Assembly: GCF_009696465.1 (NCBI RefSeq)
Contig: NZ_VULX01000002.1
Coordinates: forward strand, 173,259 to 237,258
Length of the DNA: 64,000 nucleotides
Direction of reading: 5' to 3'
Source of the DNA: Inconstantimicrobium porci
Lineage (GTDB): Bacteria > Bacillota > Clostridia > Clostridiales > Clostridiaceae
Numbering within the stretch: position 1 is the stretch's first letter; the number at the start of each line of letters is the position of its first letter. The notes below the pieces were generated by a model. The model had not been told where the DNA came from. It was given only the letters and a program-made list of their open reading frames with translations, and made no database searches. This document shows, in pieces, positions 11,121 through 23,678 of the stretch. The translations under genes were made by a program, and so were the position numbers.

Positions 11121-14100
11121 CTATTCTATTGGCTGTTCTTCTGTATTATTTTCTTCTTTTTCCTCTAAATTCTTATCTGTATTTAATTTGATTGATCTAT
11201 ATCTCATCATTCCTGTACCAGCTGGAATCAACTTACCGATAAGAACATTTTCCTTAAGACCAATTAATGGATCAATTTTACCCTTAATTGCTGCTTCAGT
11301 AAGAACTCTAGTAGTTTCCTGGAATGAAGCTGCTGATAAGAAACTGTCAGTAGCAAGTGCAGCCTTTGTTATACCAAGAAGAACTCTTTCTCCTTGTGCA
11401 GGTTCTCCACCAAACTCCTTAACTTTCTCATTAGCTTCATCAAAATCAAACATATCTATCATAACACCTGGTAATAAATCAGTATCACCAGATTCAAGAA
11501 CTTTAACTTTTCTAGTCATTTGTCTTACAACAACTTCTAGATGCTTATCGTTGATATCAACACCTTGAAGTCTGTAAACTTTCTGAACTTCTGAAAGAAG
11601 ATATTTTCTAGCGCCATCAACGCCCTTGATTGCCATAATATCATGTGGATTTACAGAACCTTCTGTTATTTCATCTCCAGCTTCAATCTGATCGCCATCG
11701 TTAACTCTGATTCTTGAACCAAATGGTATATCATATGACTTTTCTTCTCCATCTGCTCCAGTTACATACACAACTCTCTTCTTCTTAGTTTCTTCTCTTC
11801 TAACTATACCATCAATTTCACTGATTATAGCTAATCCCTTTGGTTTTCTAGCTTCGAAAAGTTCTTCAACTCTAGGAAGACCTTGTGTAATATCTGCTCC
11901 AGTGGCAACACCACCTGTATGGAATGTTCTCATTGTAAGCTGTGTACCTGGTTCACCTATAGACTGAGCTGCTACTATACCAACAGCTTCACCTATATTA
12001 ATCTTAGATGCTGTAGCAAGGTCCATACCATAGCACTTAGCACAAACACCGTTCTTAGATTTACATGTGAATACAGATCTTATCTTAACTTTCTTAATGC
12101 CTGATTTAACTACTTTATCAGCAAGTTTAGGATCTACATATTCATTAGCCTTAACAAGAACTTCTCCAGTAGATGGATCAACAACATCTTCTGCTACATA
12201 TCTACCAGTTATTCTTTCTTCTAGACTTTCTACTACTTCTGTACCTTCTTTGATTTCTTGAACATAAATACCATTGTTAGTACCACAGTCATCTTCTCTA
12301 ACAACTACATCCTGACTTACATCAACAAGTCTTCTTGTTAAGTATCCTGAATCGGCTGTCTTAAGAGCTGTATCGGCATTACCTTTTCTTGCACCATGTG
12401 TTGACATGAAGTATTCAAGCACATCAAGACCTTCTCTGAATGACGCTCTGATTGGTAACTCAAGGATTTTACCTGATGGACTCGCCATAAGTCCTCTCAT
12501 ACCTGCAAGCTGTTTGATCTGAGACTTAGAACCTCTGGCTCCAGAGTCCGCCATCATAAATATTGGATTAAATCTATCCATTGAGTCCATAAGTGCATTG
12601 GCAACATCTTCTGTTGTCTTAGTCCACTTATCAATAACTCTTTCATATCTTTCGTCTTCAGATATTAATCCTCTTCTATATAGCTTTTCGATCTTATCAA
12701 CAGTCTGGTCAGCATCTGCTAATAAATCATATTTTTCTTTTGGCACAATCATATCTGCAACTGAAACTGTTACCGCTCCAATTGATGAATAATGATATCC
12801 CTTTGCTTTTATCTTATCAAGCATTACAGATGTTACTGTAGCTCCATGAGCCATATAACACTTATTTATTATTGTTCCTAAGTTCTTCTTAGTTACAAGG
12901 AAGTCTATTTCCATATTGAATTTAGTTTCTGGATCATTTCTATCAACAAATCCTAAATCCTGAGGAATAGATTCATTAAAGATTATTTTACCTGGAGTAG
13001 TAGTGATTATACCCTGTTCTTCTACACCGTCAAATACTCTTGTCATTCTTACTTTAACTTTTGCATGTATTGAAATATCTTTTACTTCATATGCCATTAA
13101 AGCTTCTTCAGGTGATGAGAATACCATTCCTTCACCCTTTTCACCATCTTTATCGATTGTTAAGTAGTATGAACCAAGTACCATATCCTGTGTTGGTACA
13201 CATACTGGCTTACCATCTGATGGCTTCATGATATTTCCTGCAGCAAGCATTAAGAATCTAGCTTCAGCCTGAGCTTCAACTGATAATGGTAAATGAACAG
13301 CCATCTGGTCACCATCGAAATCGGCGTTGTATGCTGTACAAGCTAGTGGGTGAAGCTTTATTGCTCTTCCTCCAACTAATACTGGCTGGAATGCCTGAAT
13401 ACCTAATCTATGAAGAGTAGGCGCTCTATTAAGTAATACTGGATGATCTGCAATTACATCTTCAAGAACATCCCATACCTGAGGCATTACTTTTTCAACC
13501 ATTCTCTTAGCTGACTTAATGTTGTGAGCTATTCCGTCTTCAACTAACTTCTTCATTACAAATGGCTTAAATAATTCAAGTGCCATTTCCTTTGGAAGTC
13601 CACATTGATACATCTTAAGTTCTGGTCCAACAACAATAACTGATCTACCAGAGTAGTCAACTCTCTTACCAAGTAAGTTCTGTCTAAATCTACCTTGCTT
13701 ACCTTTAAGCATATCTGATAATGATTTAAGAGGTCTATTTCCTGGTCCAGTAACTGGTCTTCCTCTTCTACCGTTATCTATAAGTGCATCTACTGCTTCT
13801 TGAAGCATTCTCTTTTCATTTCTTACAATGATATCTGGTGCACCTAAATCTATTAACTTCTTAAGTCTGTTATTTCTGTTAATAACTCTTCTGTAAAGAT
13901 CATTTAAATCTGATGTTGCAAATCTTCCACCATCTAATTGAACCATTGGTCTTAAGTCTGGTGGTATAACTGGTATAACATCGATTATCATCCATTCAGG
14001 TTTATTTCCTGAAGTTCTGAATGATTCTATTACTTCAAGTCTTCTAATTATTCTTACTTTCTTCTGTCCAGTGCTTGTTTTAAGTTCTTCTTTTAATTCA

Positions 14101-14669
14101 ACAGAACTTCTCTCAAGATCTATTTCAGAAAGTAGTTTCTTTATAGCCTCAGCTCCCATTTCTGCAACGAAGCTATCTTCACCATACTTATCGCATGCTT
14201 CTCTATATTCTTTTTCATTTAGTAACTGCTTCTTTAATAAAGGAGTTTCTTTAGGATCTATTACGATATATGATGCAAAGTATAAAACTTTTTCTAATGC
14301 TCTTGGAGACATATCTATAATTAATCCCATTCTTGAAGGAATTCCTTTAAAGTACCAGATGTGAGATACTGGGGCAGCAAGTTCAATATGCCCCATTCTC
14401 TCTCTTCTTACTTTTGACTTAGTGACTTCAACACCACATCTGTCACAGACAATTCCTTTATATCTAACTCTCTTATATTTTCCGCAATGACATTCCCAGT
14501 CCTTTATTGGTCCAAATATTCTTTCACAGAATAAACCGTCCTTTTCAGGCTTTAAAGTTCTGTAATTTATAGTTTCTGGTTTTTTTACTTCACCTCTAGA
14601 CCATGCTCTGATCTGTTCTGGAGATGCTAACCCTATTTGTAATGCATCAAAATTATTTAACTCAAACAA
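11121..14669 (-). CDS. rpoC: RNA polymerase beta' subunit
   Basis: Beta' (1182 residues) carries the catalytic magnesium site [12 protein letters not shown] and the N-terminal zinc ribbon [20 protein letters not shown]. The start is TTG at 14669 ([20 protein letters not shown]), preceded by GGGAGG; the in-frame ATG at 14687 lies inside that binding site. It is 20 bases downstream of rpoB. The C-terminal tail is short and acidic. Confidence 0.98.
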   Translation of the reverse strand: MFELNNFDALQIGLASPEQIRAWSRGEVKKPETINYRTLKPEKDGLFCERIFGPIKDWECHCGKYKRVRYKGIVCDRCGVEVTKSKVRRERMGHIELAAPVSHIWYFKGIPSRMGLIIDMSPRALEKVLYFASYIVIDPKETPLLKKQLLNEKEYREACDKYGEDSFVAEMGAEAIKKLLSEIDLERSSVELKEELKTSTGQKKVRIIRRLEVIESFRTSGNKPEWMIIDVIPVIPPDLRPMVQLDGGRFATSDLNDLYRRVINRNNRLKKLIDLGAPDIIVRNEKRMLQEAVDALIDNGRRGRPVTGPGNRPLKSLSDMLKGKQGRFRQNLLGKRVDYSGRSVIVVGPELKMYQCGLPKEMALELFKPFVMKKLVEDGIAHNIKSAKRMVEKVMPQVWDVLEDVIADHPVLLNRAPTLHRLGIQAFQPVLVGGRAIKLHPLACTAYNADFDGDQMAVHLPLSVEAQAEARFLMLAAGNIMKPSDGKPVCVPTQDMVLGSYYLTIDKDGEKGEGMVFSSPEEALMAYEVKDISIHAKVKVRMTRVFDGVEEQGIITTTPGKIIFNESIPQDLGFVDRNDPETKFNMEIDFLVTKKNLGTIINKCYMAHGATVTSVMLDKIKAKGYHYSSIGAVTVSVADMIVPKEKYDLLADADQTVDKIEKLYRRGLISEDERYERVIDKWTKTTEDVANALMDSMDRFNPIFMMADSGARGSKSQIKQLAGMRGLMASPSGKILELPIRASFREGLDVLEYFMSTHGARKGNADTALKTADSGYLTRRLVDVSQDVVVREDDCGTNNGIYVQEIKEGTEVVESLEERITGRYVAEDVVDPSTGEVLVKANEYVDPKLADKVVKSGIKKVKIRSVFTCKSKNGVCAKCYGMDLATASKINIGEAVGIVAAQSIGEPGTQLTMRTFHTGGVATGADITQGLPRVEELFEARKPKGLAIISEIDGIVRREETKKKRVVYVTGADGEEKSYDIPFGSRIRVNDGDQIEAGDEITEGSVNPHDIMAIKGVDGARKYLLSEVQKVYRLQGVDINDKHLEVVVRQMTRKVKVLESGDTDLLPGVMIDMFDFDEANEKVKEFGGEPAQGERVLLGITKAALATDSFLSAASFQETTRVLTEAAIKGKIDPLIGLKENVLIGKLIPAGTGMMRYRSIKLNTDKNLEEKEENNTEEQPIE

Positions 14670-14689
14670 GGGTAATCCTCCCTTCATAA

Positions 14690-17600
14690 TTAATGTTCAT
14701 CATTAAAATCATCAAGTTCTAATTCACTATCAGTTCCTAGATTTTCAAAATCTATATCTCCGAATTCATCATCATTGTCTTCAGAGTTTTCATTATCATC
14801 TATGATATAACTATCATCAACTTCATCTGGATCTACAGTTCGCTGATTATCTTTAGCAGCGTTTTCTGTACCTTCAATGTTTACTTCTAATTTTGCAGGC
14901 TCATCATCATCAACACTGTCTTTTAATTTGATTTCTTCATGGTTTTCGTTTAATACCTTAACGTCTAAGCATAAAGACTGAAGTTCTTTAATAAGAACCT
15001 TAAATGATTCTGGGATACTTGGTTCTGGTATGTTTTCACCCTTTACAATAGCTTCATAAGTCTTAACTCTACCTACAACATCATCTGATTTAACTGTAAG
15101 TATTTCTTGTAATGTGTGAGCAGCACCATATGCTTCAAGTGCCCAAACTTCCATTTCTCCAAATCTCTGACCACCAAATTGTGCTTTACCACCAAGTGGC
15201 TGTTGAGTAACTAATGAGTAAGGACCTGTAGATCTAGCATGAATCTTATCATCAACTAGATGCGCAAGTTTTAAGATATACATTATACCAACAGTTACAG
15301 GGTTATCAAATGGTTCACCTGTTCTACCATCATATAATATAGTCTTTCCTGTTCTACTATATCCAGCCTTTTCAAGACATTCTTCTATTTCTGCTTCATT
15401 AGCTCCATCAAATACTGGAGTTGAAATATGCCATCCCATTTGTGAAGCAGCCCATCCTAAGTGAACTTCAAGTACCTGACCGATGTTCATACGTGATGGA
15501 ACGCCTAGTGGGTTAAGACATATCTGAAGTGGTCTACCATCTGGTAAGAATGGCATATCTTCTTCTGGTAATACTCTAGAGATAACACCCTTATTACCAT
15601 GACGTCCGGCCATCTTATCTCCTACAGATATCTTTCTCTTTTGAGCGATGTAACATCTTACAAGTTCATTTACTCCTGGTGGTAATTCATCACCATTTTC
15701 TCTTGTAAATACTTTAACATCAACGATTATACCAGCTTCTCCATGAGGAACCTTAAGTGAAGTATCTCTTACTTCTCTTGCCTTTTCTCCAAAGATAGCT
15801 CTTAATAATCTTTCTTCAGCTGTAAGTTCAGTTTCTCCCTTTGGAGTAACTTTACCAACAAGTATATCTCCTGATCTTATTTCAGCACCAATTCTGATAA
15901 TTCCTCTGTCATCAAGATCTTTTAATGAGTCTTCTCCAACGTTTGGAATATCTCTTGTTATTTCTTCTGGTCCAAGCTTAGTGTCTCTAGCTTCACATTC
16001 ATATTCTTCAATATGGATAGAAGTAAATACATCTTCTCTTACTAGTTCTTCAGAAATTAACATGGCATCTTCGTAGTTATAACCTTCCCAAGTTATGAAG
16101 CCCATTCTAATATTTTTACCTAATGATATTTCACCTAGGTCTGTAGAAGGTCCATCACTTATTACTTGACCTTTAGCTATAACTTCGCCTTTTGATACTA
16201 TTGGTCTCTGGTTTACGCAAGTACCCTGGTTAGATCTCTTAAACTTAAGTAATCTATATACATCAGTACCGCCATCAACATCTCTCTTAATTCTTACTTC
16301 ATTTGCGCTGACATATGAAACCACACCAGCATTCTTAGCTTTCTGAAGTACTCCAGAGTCATATGCTGCTCTATATTCTATACCTGTTCCTACTATAGGA
16401 GCCTGTGGTTTTAATAATGGAACAGCCTGACGTTGCATGTTAGATCCCATAAGTGCTCTAGTGGCATCATCATTTTCAAGGAAAGGTATCATAGCAGTGG
16501 CTACAGATACGATTTGTCTTGGTGATACATCCATTAGATCTACATCTTCTCTAGGAACAACAAGAACATCTTCTTTATCTCTTACTGTAACTTTTTCATC
16601 TAAGAATCTGCCATTTTCATCAAGTGGTTCTTTTGCCTGAGCAACTAGATTGCCATCTTCTTCATCAGCAGTAAAATAAGTAAATTCCTTTGAAACTATT
16701 CCAGTTTCTTTATCTACAACTCTATATGGAGTTTCAATAAATCCATATTCATTAACTCTTGCATATGTAGCAAGTGAGTTGATAAGACCTATATTTGGAC
16801 CTTCTGGTGTTTCAATAGGACACATTCTACCATAATGTGAGTGGTGAACGTCTCTAACTTCAAAACCAGCTCTTTCTCTTGAAAGACCTCCTGGTCCTAA
16901 TGCAGATAATCTTCTCTTATGAGTTAATTCTGATAATGGATTGATTTGATCCATGAATTGTGAAAGCTGTGAACTACCAAAGAATTCTTTAATAGCTGCA
17001 ACAACTGGTCTTGTATTAATTAATGCCTGTGGAGTTATTCCTTCCTGGTCCTGAATAGTCATTCTTTCTCTAACTACTCTTTCCATTCTTGATAAACCAA
17101 TTCTAAACTGGTTCTGAAGTAGTTCTCCAACAGATCTGATTCTTCTGTTTCCTAAATGATCGATATCATCTACCTGACCGATACCATAAGCTAAGCCTAA
17201 TTCGTAACTAATAGTTGCAAATATATCGTCCTTAGTTATGTGCTTTGGTACAAGCTTTGTGATATTTTTCTTAAGTTCAGCTTTGATTTGCTTTTCATCA
17301 GAATTATTGTCTAATATATCTTTTAATGTTGGATAATGAACAAACTCTTTGATGTGTAAATCATCAATGTTGAAATCAACATACTTATGTATGTCAACAA
17401 AATTGTTACCTATAACTTTAATAACTTTATCTTCAACTGTTATATTAACAGCATTAATTCCGGCATTTCTTATTTCTTCTGCCACTTTCTTACTTATCTT
17501 TTCGCCACTATTTACCATTATTTCTCCAGTTTGTGGATTGATAATGTCTTCAGCAGCTATCTGATTAGCAATTCTTAAATTTATAGCTAACTTCTTATTA

Positions 17601-18424
17601 AATTTATATCTACCTACTCTTGATAAGTCATATCTTCTAGCATCAAAGAATAGTGATTCTATTAGTGAAATTGCACTATCTACTGTAGGTGGTTCACCTG
17701 GACGTAATCTTTTATAAACTTCTAGTAAAGCTTCTTCTCTAGTTTTAGTATTGTCTTTTTCAATACTTGCCTTTAATCTTTCTTCGTCGCCAAAGAAATC
17801 AATAAGTTCCTGGTCTGTTCCCATGCCCATAGCTCTTGCAAGTATAGTTATTGGAAGCTTTCTTGTCTTATCAATTCTTACATAGATGATGTCGTTTGAA
17901 TCAGTTTCGTATTCAAGCCATGCACCTCTATTAGGAATTACTGTTGAAGCAAATAATTTTTTACCACTCTTATCACGTGTATAGCTATAGTATACTCCTG
18001 GTGATCTTACCAATTGCGAAACTATAACTCTTTCAGCTCCGTTGATAATGAATGTTCCTTGGTCTGTCATTAATGGGAAATCACCCATGTAGACTTCTTG
18101 TTCTTTGATTTCACCAGTTTCTTTGTTCTGTAATCTTACAGAAACCTTTAATGGTGCTGCATAGTTTGCATCTCTTTCTTTACATTCTTCAACTGGATAT
18201 TTGATTCCATCCATATCTAGCTTGTAACCTACAAATTCTAGTGCAAGATTACCAGCAAAATTTGATATTGGATTGATGTCATCAAAGACTTCTTGAAGAC
18301 CGTCCTCTAAAAACCATTTGTACGAATCTAACTGAACCTCAATTAGATTTGGCATTTCTGCCGCGGACTTTACCTTTGCAAAGCTCATCCTCGTTCTTTT
18401 ACCTTGTTGGACAGGATGTATCAT
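14690..18424 (-). CDS. rpoB: RNA polymerase beta subunit
   Basis: Beta (1244 residues). The rifampicin region reads [20 protein letters not shown]; it has isoleucine where E. coli has Asn518, a position that varies among Gram-positives. [20 protein letters not shown], the GHKGN-like [14 protein letters not shown] and the C-terminal [20 protein letters not shown] are canonical. It ends in a long acidic tail rich in Asp and Glu (about the last 75 residues), as is common in clostridia. It lies upstream of rpoC in the usual operon. Confidence 0.98.
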   Translation of the reverse strand: MIHPVQQGKRTRMSFAKVKSAAEMPNLIEVQLDSYKWFLEDGLQEVFDDINPISNFAGNLALEFVGYKLDMDGIKYPVEECKERDANYAAPLKVSVRLQNKETGEIKEQEVYMGDFPLMTDQGTFIINGAERVIVSQLVRSPGVYYSYTRDKSGKKLFASTVIPNRGAWLEYETDSNDIIYVRIDKTRKLPITILARAMGMGTDQELIDFFGDEERLKASIEKDNTKTREEALLEVYKRLRPGEPPTVDSAISLIESLFFDARRYDLSRVGRYKFNKKLAINLRIANQIAAEDIINPQTGEIMVNSGEKISKKVAEEIRNAGINAVNITVEDKVIKVIGNNFVDIHKYVDFNIDDLHIKEFVHYPTLKDILDNNSDEKQIKAELKKNITKLVPKHITKDDIFATISYELGLAYGIGQVDDIDHLGNRRIRSVGELLQNQFRIGLSRMERVVRERMTIQDQEGITPQALINTRPVVAAIKEFFGSSQLSQFMDQINPLSELTHKRRLSALGPGGLSRERAGFEVRDVHHSHYGRMCPIETPEGPNIGLINSLATYARVNEYGFIETPYRVVDKETGIVSKEFTYFTADEEDGNLVAQAKEPLDENGRFLDEKVTVRDKEDVLVVPREDVDLMDVSPRQIVSVATAMIPFLENDDATRALMGSNMQRQAVPLLKPQAPIVGTGIEYRAAYDSGVLQKAKNAGVVSYVSANEVRIKRDVDGGTDVYRLLKFKRSNQGTCVNQRPIVSKGEVIAKGQVISDGPSTDLGEISLGKNIRMGFITWEGYNYEDAMLISEELVREDVFTSIHIEEYECEARDTKLGPEEITRDIPNVGEDSLKDLDDRGIIRIGAEIRSGDILVGKVTPKGETELTAEERLLRAIFGEKAREVRDTSLKVPHGEAGIIVDVKVFTRENGDELPPGVNELVRCYIAQKRKISVGDKMAGRHGNKGVISRVLPEEDMPFLPDGRPLQICLNPLGVPSRMNIGQVLEVHLGWAASQMGWHISTPVFDGANEAEIEECLEKAGYSRTGKTILYDGRTGEPFDNPVTVGIMYILKLAHLVDDKIHARSTGPYSLVTQQPLGGKAQFGGQRFGEMEVWALEAYGAAHTLQEILTVKSDDVVGRVKTYEAIVKGENIPEPSIPESFKVLIKELQSLCLDVKVLNENHEEIKLKDSVDDDEPAKLEVNIEGTENAAKDNQRTVDPDEVDDSYIIDDNENSEDNDDEFGDIDFENLGTDSELELDDFNDEH

Positions 18425-18572
18425 AAGTTTTCACCCCTTGTATAAACTAAAATAACCAATAACTCAATAATATTTGGGCTATTGGACTGTATACATTGCA
18501 TTAACCGACTTTTTAATGTTCTAACCTAATACTTTTTAAGGTATTTATTATAGCCAGATACATTTCAATGCA

Positions 18573-18601
18573 ATTAAATATGTTATCACAATAGTTGTCA
18601 A
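18573..18601 (-). promoter_or_regulatory. Candidate promoter of rpoBC
   Basis: Minus strand TTGACA (18596-18601) with a 17-base spacer before TTTAAT (18573-18578); a second TTGACA overlaps just upstream, and a lone TATAAT lies about 20 bases downstream. The stretch 18425-18778 otherwise holds no gene and is AT-rich. The call is tentative because the -10 is weak. Confidence 0.4.
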
Positions 18602-18778
18602 GTGTCAATATTTATTGTTAGAAATATATTATATGATATTAAGTTGTTTTTATCAATACCTATCTTCATAATACTCATATTTAATTAATTATTTAAATTT
18701 GATTTTATATATTTCTTAATAATATCAACATAAAATTTCAGCAATTTAATTACTGATTTTTTTATATTTTCCCTGTAT

Positions 18779-18830
18779 AAAAAAACAAACTCCATTGGGC
18801 TCTACACTATGGTAGAACCTCAATAGAGTT
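18779..18830 (-). terminator. Intrinsic terminator after rplL
   Basis: The minus strand forms a long stem (AACTCTATTG with CAATGGAGTT, then CTAC with GTAG) followed by TTTGTTTTTTT. It ends the rplJL transcript, though partial read-through to rpoB is usual in this gene order. Confidence 0.85.
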
Positions 18831-18864
18831 CATATTTACTGTTTAATCAGTTAGAAGAATTAAA

Positions 18865-19233
18865 TTACTTTAATTCTAATTCTGCTCCAACTTCAGCAAA
18901 CTTAGCTTTCATAGCTTCAGCTTCTTCTTTAGCTACAGCTTCTTTTAATGTCTTAGGAGCTCCATCAACTATTTCCTTAGCATCCTTTAATCCTAAACCA
19001 GTTACTTCTCTAACTAATTTGATAACTTTGATCTTTTCAGCACCAGCTGCCTTAAGAACTACGTCGAATTCTGATTTTTCTTCAGCAGCACCAGCACCAG
19101 CACCAGCAGCACCAGCTACAGCTACAGGAGCAGCAGCACTAACTCCGAATTCTTCTTCGCAAGCCTTAACTAATTCATCTAATTCTAAAACGCTCATATT
19201 CTTTATAGCTTCTATTATTTGTTCTTTATTCAT
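18865..19233 (-). CDS. rplL: 50S ribosomal protein L7/L12
   Basis: L7/L12 (122 residues) is the flexible stalk protein that recruits translational GTPases. An N-terminal dimerisation helix is followed by an Ala/Gly-rich hinge ([19 protein letters not shown]) and a globular C-terminal domain with [20 protein letters not shown]. The start [10 protein letters not shown] is chosen because GGAGGTG lies about 7 bases upstream; a 3-codon extension to 19242 is rejected. Confidence 0.98.
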   Translation of the reverse strand: MNKEQIIEAIKNMSVLELDELVKACEEEFGVSAAAPVAVAGAAGAGAGAAEEKSEFDVVLKAAGAEKIKVIKLVREVTGLGLKDAKEIVDGAPKTLKEAVAKEEAEAMKAKFAEVGAELELK

Positions 19234-19284
19234 AATTCGCACCTCCGAAATTTTTACTTATTAAAAGTATTTTTAAATTACTGA

Positions 19285-19788
19285 TTATTCTGCAGTTTCT
19301 GACTGCTTCTTGTCTTTGATTGCGCTTAACATGTAAGCGAAGTTTGATACTGGAGCCTTGATGCTTCCAAGAAGTTTTGCAAGAAGAACTTCTCTTGGTG
19401 GTATAGCAGCTAACTGCTTAACCTTATCTCCATCATATATGTCTCCTGCAACGATACCTGCTTTAAGTTCTAACTTCTTATGAGTTTTTGCAAAATCATT
19501 AAGAGTTCTTGCCGGAGCAGTTACGTCATCATATCCGAATGCTATTGAAACCGGTCCTTCTAGGTAAGAAACTATACCATCGAATCCTAATTCCTTAGCA
19601 GCTAATGCAACAAGCTTATTCTTATAAACCTTGTATTCAACACCAGCTTCTCTTAGCTTCTTTCTTAATTCTGTATCTTCTTCTACTGTTAGACCTTGAT
19701 ATTCACTAAGAATTATAGCTTGAGACTTTTCCATTTTTTCTTTAATTTCAGCAACTTTTGCTTCCTTTAATTGTCTGTTCTTATTCAT
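19285..19788 (-). CDS. rplJ: 50S ribosomal protein L10
   Basis: L10 (167 residues) anchors the L7/L12 stalk to 23S rRNA through L11-region rRNA. The start [19 protein letters not shown] and the [17 protein letters not shown] block are typical. In many bacteria the L10-L12 complex represses its own mRNA by binding the leader; a matching leader lies directly upstream. Confidence 0.97.
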   Translation of the reverse strand: MNKNRQLKEAKVAEIKEKMEKSQAIILSEYQGLTVEEDTELRKKLREAGVEYKVYKNKLVALAAKELGFDGIVSYLEGPVSIAFGYDDVTAPARTLNDFAKTHKKLELKAGIVAGDIYDGDKVKQLAAIPPREVLLAKLLGSIKAPVSNFAYMLSAIKDKKQSETAE

Positions 19789-19799
19789 AACTGTGTGTC

Positions 19800-19960
19800 C
19801 ACCTCCTCACAGCTTTTAACTGCTTCTTTATACATTAATAAAGTCTTCCCATAGACATGAGAAGACCAACAATCATATTGAATCCTCTGCAGGTTGATTT
19901 AACGTTACGTCTTTTTAAAAGACACCTGCCGTCTACGGAAATCTTTATTCTTTTTTTACA
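19800..19960 (-). promoter_or_regulatory. Ribosomal protein L10 leader
   Basis: The region before rplJ contains the typical L10 leader strings on the minus strand: AGACGGCAGGTGTC, AAAGACGTAACG, AAATCAACCTGCAGAGG, and the apical GTTGGTCTTCTCATGTC. CTGCCGTCT and related arms can form the multi-stem structure bound by L10(L12)4. This follows from family knowledge and was recognised by eye. Confidence 0.85.
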
Positions 19961-20019
19961 ACGGTTATATATTATCAGATGTTTTAATAATTGTCAATAA
20001 GAATTATTAACTATTAAAA

Positions 20020-20712
20020 TTAACCTTCTAATACTTTAACTGGATTAATCTTAGCTCCAGGTCCCATTGTTGATGCAACTGATACAGATTTAACGTACTG
20101 TCCTTTTGCTGCAGCTGGCTTAGCTTTGATGATTGCTTCCATTAATGTGTGGAAGTTTTCAACTAGCTTTTCAGCTCCAAATGAAGCCTTACCAATTGAG
20201 CAGTGGATTATAGCGTTCTTGTCTAGTCTGTATTCAACTTTACCAGCTTTGATTTCTGATATAGCCTTTGCTACGTCAAATGTAACTGTTCCTGATTTAG
20301 GGTTTGGCATTAATCCCTTAGGTCCTAATACTCTACCTAATCTACCAACAACACCCATCATATCTGGAGTTGCTACAACTACATCATAATCGAACCAGTT
20401 TTCGCCTTGAATCTTCTGAACTAATTCATCCGCTCCAACAAAATCAGCTCCTGCTGCTTCTGCTTCCTTAGCCTTTTCTCCTCTAGCAAATACAAGAACT
20501 CTTAAGCTCTTTCCAGTTCCGTGAGGTAACACAACAGCACCTCTTACTTGTTGATCTGCATGTCTTGGATCTACTCCAAGTCTTACGTGACATTCGATTG
20601 TTTCATCGAATTTTGCTTTAGATGTCTTTACTGATAATTCTAAAGCTTCTGCTGGTGTATATAGTGTGTTCTTATCGATTAATTTAACACTTTCTAAGTA
20701 TTTCTTACCCAT
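20020..20712 (-). CDS. rplA: 50S ribosomal protein L1
   Basis: L1 (230 residues) forms the mobile L1 stalk that moves deacylated tRNA out of the E site. [18 protein letters not shown], the [20 protein letters not shown] block and [16 protein letters not shown] are canonical. It follows rplK by 63 bases and precedes the L10 leader, the standard gene order. Confidence 0.98.
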   Translation of the reverse strand: MGKKYLESVKLIDKNTLYTPAEALELSVKTSKAKFDETIECHVRLGVDPRHADQQVRGAVVLPHGTGKSLRVLVFARGEKAKEAEAAGADFVGADELVQKIQGENWFDYDVVVATPDMMGVVGRLGRVLGPKGLMPNPKSGTVTFDVAKAISEIKAGKVEYRLDKNAIIHCSIGKASFGAEKLVENFHTLMEAIIKAKPAAAKGQYVKSVSVASTMGPGAKINPVKVLEG

Positions 20713-20775
20713 TCTTAATCCTCCTCTGTGGTATTAACGGTATTTACCTCCCACTATATTAGTGAGTTAAAAAAA

Positions 20776-21201
20776 TTATTCTTCAACAGTTACTCCCATG
20801 CTTCTAGCAGTTCCTGCTATCATGCTTATAGCTGCTTCGATTGATGCTGCATTTAAATCAGGCATCTTAGTTTCTGCAATCTTCTTAACTTGATCTTTAG
20901 TTAATGTTCCAACCTTAGTTTTGTTTGGAACTCCTGATCCACTTTCAATTCCTAATTCTTTCTTAATTAAAACTGCAGCTGGTGGAGTCTTTAGTATGAA
21001 ACTAAAAGATCTATCCTGATATACAGTAATAACTACTGGAATTATTAATCCTGCTTGGTTTGCAGTCTTTGCATTAAATTCCTTGCAGAATCCCATTATG
21101 TTTACTCCGTGTTGTCCTAATGCTGGTCCAACTGGTGGTGCTGGTGTTGCTTTGCCTGCTGCAAGCTGAAGTTTAATCATTCCTGTTACTTTCTTAGCCA
21201 T
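20776..21201 (-). CDS. rplK: 50S ribosomal protein L11
   Basis: L11 (141 residues) forms the GTPase-associated centre with L10 and 23S rRNA and is needed for RelA activation in other bacteria. The proline-rich linker and N-domain ([20 protein letters not shown]) and the C-domain ([20 protein letters not shown]) are intact. It is preceded by GGAGGAA. Confidence 0.98.
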   Translation of the reverse strand: MAKKVTGMIKLQLAAGKATPAPPVGPALGQHGVNIMGFCKEFNAKTANQAGLIIPVVITVYQDRSFSFILKTPPAAVLIKKELGIESGSGVPNKTKVGTLTKDQVKKIAETKMPDLNAASIEAAISMIAGTARSMGVTVEE

Positions 21202-21273
21202 GAGTTATTCCTCCTATACGTGGTAATTTCGGACTTACGCCCTCCCACTTAATAAAGACGTTAGTCTGATTTA

Positions 21274-21795
21274 CTAATCTAATTTTTCTATTTGATTAAA
21301 GTCTAATTCAGCAAGAGTTTCTCTGCCAAACATATCTACTAGTCCTTTAATCTTATGTTTTTCAGAATTAATTTCTTGTATAGTAGCTACAAAGTCCTTA
21401 ATAGGGCCTGAAATTATTCTGACACTTTCTCCTACCTCCAAGTCGATATCAACTGGCATTTCGATAACACCCATAGATTCTACCTCTTCATCGGTAAGTG
21501 GTACTGGTTTAGACGCTGGGCCTACAAATCCTGTGACTCCTCTTGTATTTCTTACGACATACCAAGACTCATCAGTCATAAACATTTTAATCAATACATA
21601 TCCAGGAAAAATCTTTCTTGTAGAAACCTTTTGTTTTCCATCTTTCTCCTCTACTACTTCTTCTACAGGAACCTGTACATCAACTATTAGAGATTCAAGA
21701 TGTCTATTTTCAATTGCTTTTTCCAAGTTAGCTTTAACCTTGTTTTCATAACCAGAATATGTATGGACTACATACCATCTAGCTCTTTCACTCAT
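21274..21795 (-). CDS. nusG: Transcription termination/antitermination factor NusG
   Basis: NusG (173 residues) bridges RNA polymerase with Rho or ribosomal S10. The NGN domain begins RWYVVHTYSGYENKVKANLE and contains RKIFPGYVLIKMFMTD and NTRGVTGFVG. The KOW domain carries GESVRIISGPIKDFVATIQ. It lies between secE and rplK as in most bacteria. Confidence 0.98.
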   Translation of the reverse strand: MSERARWYVVHTYSGYENKVKANLEKAIENRHLESLIVDVQVPVEEVVEEKDGKQKVSTRKIFPGYVLIKMFMTDESWYVVRNTRGVTGFVGPASKPVPLTDEEVESMGVIEMPVDIDLEVGESVRIISGPIKDFVATIQEINSEKHKIKGLVDMFGRETLAELDFNQIEKLD

Positions 21796-21835
21796 ATTAT
21801 ATCTTAGGATGAATATACTTCATCCAACCTCCTTA

Positions 21836-22063
21836 TTATTTCTTTAGTTTTAAAATCACATCAAAGAGGTTACTGAATCCATAATCCATTACACATATTA
21901 ATATCATAGATATTATGGTGAAACCTAATACTGCCCAAAAAGCTTTTTTAGTATCTTCTTTTGAAGGCCATGTTATTCTTTTAGCCTCAGCCTTAACCTC
22001 TCTAAAAAAATTGGTTTTCTTTTTGCCAGAAACCTTCTGCTTAACTTTCCCATTTACAGCCAT
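21836..22063 (-). CDS. secE: Preprotein translocase subunit SecE
   Basis: A single-span SecE (75 residues from this start), the essential clamp of the SecYEG channel. A lysine-rich N-terminus leads to the conserved amphipathic helix FFREVKAEAKRITWPSKEDT, followed by one membrane span (AVLGFTIISMILICVMDYGF). MAVNGK at 22063 is preferred over an upstream GTG because AAGGATG lies at a suitable distance. Confidence 0.96.
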   Translation of the reverse strand: MAVNGKVKQKVSGKKKTNFFREVKAEAKRITWPSKEDTKKAFWAVLGFTIISMILICVMDYGFSNLFDVILKLKK

Positions 22064-22119
22064 AATATTCACATCCTTAAGGTTTTAATGTACTATACAC
22101 TAAAAATCACCTTTGAAAA

Positions 22120-22269
22120 CTATTTAGTTTCCTTATGAAGAGTATGAGTCTTACAGAATTTGCAATACTTCTTCATTTCTAATCTATCAGGATCATTTTT
22201 CTTATTTTTCATTGTATTATAGTTTCTCTGCTTGCATTCTGTGCATGCTAAAGTTACTTTTACTCTCAC
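22120..22269 (-). CDS. rpmG: 50S ribosomal protein L33
   Basis: A 49-residue L33 of the four-cysteine, zinc-binding type: [11 protein letters not shown] and [15 protein letters not shown] supply two CxxC pairs. Translation starts at GTG 22269 ([12 protein letters not shown]), with GGAGG 8 bases upstream. It is first in the rpmG-secE-nusG group, downstream of the second tuf. Confidence 0.95.
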   Translation of the reverse strand: MRVKVTLACTECKQRNYNTMKNKKNDPDRLEMKKYCKFCKTHTLHKETK

Positions 22270-22389
22270 CTTCCGCACCTCCAGTTCATTGGTATCTAGG
22301 TATAGTTATCCGCTTCATTTTTTAATTTTATACGCGTTACTTATTTACATTATCATATTTTTTTTCACATGTCAAACTATATGATTGCA

Positions 22390-22421
22390 TAAAGGACCAG
22401 GTTTTATAACCCAGTCCTTCC
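22390..22421 (-). terminator. Hairpin terminator after second tuf
   Basis: AAGGACTGGGTT pairs with AACCTGGTCCTT (12 pairs including G-U) around a short ATAA-type loop, 16 bases after the tuf stop. The downstream U tract is weak, so termination may be incomplete. Confidence 0.65.
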
Positions 22422-22436
22422 AAACATAACATGAAA

Positions 22437-23630
22437 TTACTCAATGATCTTAGTAACAACACCTGAACCTACTGTTCTTCCGCCTTCTCTGATAGCGAAT
22501 CTTAAGTTTTCTTCCATAGCTACTGGAGTTATTAATTCAACAGTCATGTCAATGTGATCTCCTGGCATAACCATTTCTACACCTTCTGGTAAATCTATTG
22601 AACCAGTAACATCAGTTGTTCTGAAATAGAACTGTGGTCTGTATCCGTTGAAGAATGGAGTATGTCTACCACCTTCTTCTTTCTTTAATACGTAAACCTG
22701 ACCAACAAATTTCTTATGAGGATGTACAGTACCTGGTTTAGCAAGAACCTGTCCTCTTTCTATTTCATCTCTCTGAACACCTCTAAGTAGGATACCAACG
22801 TTGTCTCCTGCTTCAGCCATGTCAAGAGTCTTTCTGAACATTTCCATTCCAGTTACAACAGTCTTCTTCTTTTCTTCTTTTAATCCGACTATTTCTAGTT
22901 CATCTTGAAGATGAAGTTGCCCTCTTTCAACTCTACCAGTTGCAACAGTACCTCTACCAGTAATAGTCATAACATCTTCTACTGGTAATAAGAAAGGCTT
23001 ATCTGTAGCTCTTTCTGGAGTTGGGATGTAACTATCAACTGCATCCATTAACTCTATTATTGGCTTAATAGCTTCTGGATCTGTTGGATTTTCAAGAGCT
23101 TTTAATGCTGATCCTCTGATTATTGGAATTTCGTCTCCAGGGAAATTGTACTCAGTTAATAACTCTCTAACTTCCATTTCAACTAAATCTAATAATTCTT
23201 CATCATCAACCATATCAGCTTTGTTTAAGAAGACTACGATATAGTCAACGCCAACTCTTGACGCAAGTAATATATGTTCTCTTGTCTGAGGCATTGGGCC
23301 ATCAGCTGCAGATACAACTAGTATAGCACCATCCATTTGTGCTGCTCCTGTAATCATGTTCTTTACATAATCAGCATGTCCTGGACAGTCAACATGTGCA
23401 TAGTGTCTATGTTCAGTTTCATATTCAACGTGTGCTGTGTTGATTGTAATTCCTCTTTCTTTTTCTTCTGGAGCTTTATCTATTTCTGCATAGTTAAAAG
23501 CCTTTGCGTATCCTTTGTTTGCTAATACTGTAGTAATAGCTGCTGTTAAAGTAGTCTTACCGTGGTCAACATGACCTATTGTACCAATATTAACATGTGG
23601 TTTAGTTCTTTCAAATTTTGCCTTAGCCAT
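22437..23630 (-). CDS. tuf: Elongation factor Tu, second copy
   Basis: A second full-length EF-Tu (397 residues) with intact [18 protein letters not shown] and NKADM motifs. It differs from the copy at 6292-7485 at about 33 residues, spread over all three domains (for example [25 protein letters not shown] and the C-terminal VTKIIE). It has its own promoter and a leader of about 140 bases that contains a tRNA-like structure. Both copies look functional; the sequence does not show which dominates. Confidence 0.98.
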   Translation of the reverse strand: MAKAKFERTKPHVNIGTIGHVDHGKTTLTAAITTVLANKGYAKAFNYAEIDKAPEEKERGITINTAHVEYETEHRHYAHVDCPGHADYVKNMITGAAQMDGAILVVSAADGPMPQTREHILLASRVGVDYIVVFLNKADMVDDEELLDLVEMEVRELLTEYNFPGDEIPIIRGSALKALENPTDPEAIKPIIELMDAVDSYIPTPERATDKPFLLPVEDVMTITGRGTVATGRVERGQLHLQDELEIVGLKEEKKKTVVTGMEMFRKTLDMAEAGDNVGILLRGVQRDEIERGQVLAKPGTVHPHKKFVGQVYVLKKEEGGRHTPFFNGYRPQFYFRTTDVTGSIDLPEGVEMVMPGDHIDMTVELITPVAMEENLRFAIREGGRTVGSGVVTKIIE

Positions 23631-23678
23631 TTTTTGAATTCCTCCCTATTAATATTAATTATATAATCTATTTGCTAG

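Noticed and set aside
16920..16990. Ile at the position of E. coli RpoB Asn518 as a rifampicin-resistance change
   Set aside because: This position varies naturally among Gram-positive RpoB proteins; the key Asp516, His526 and Ser531 equivalents are wild type.
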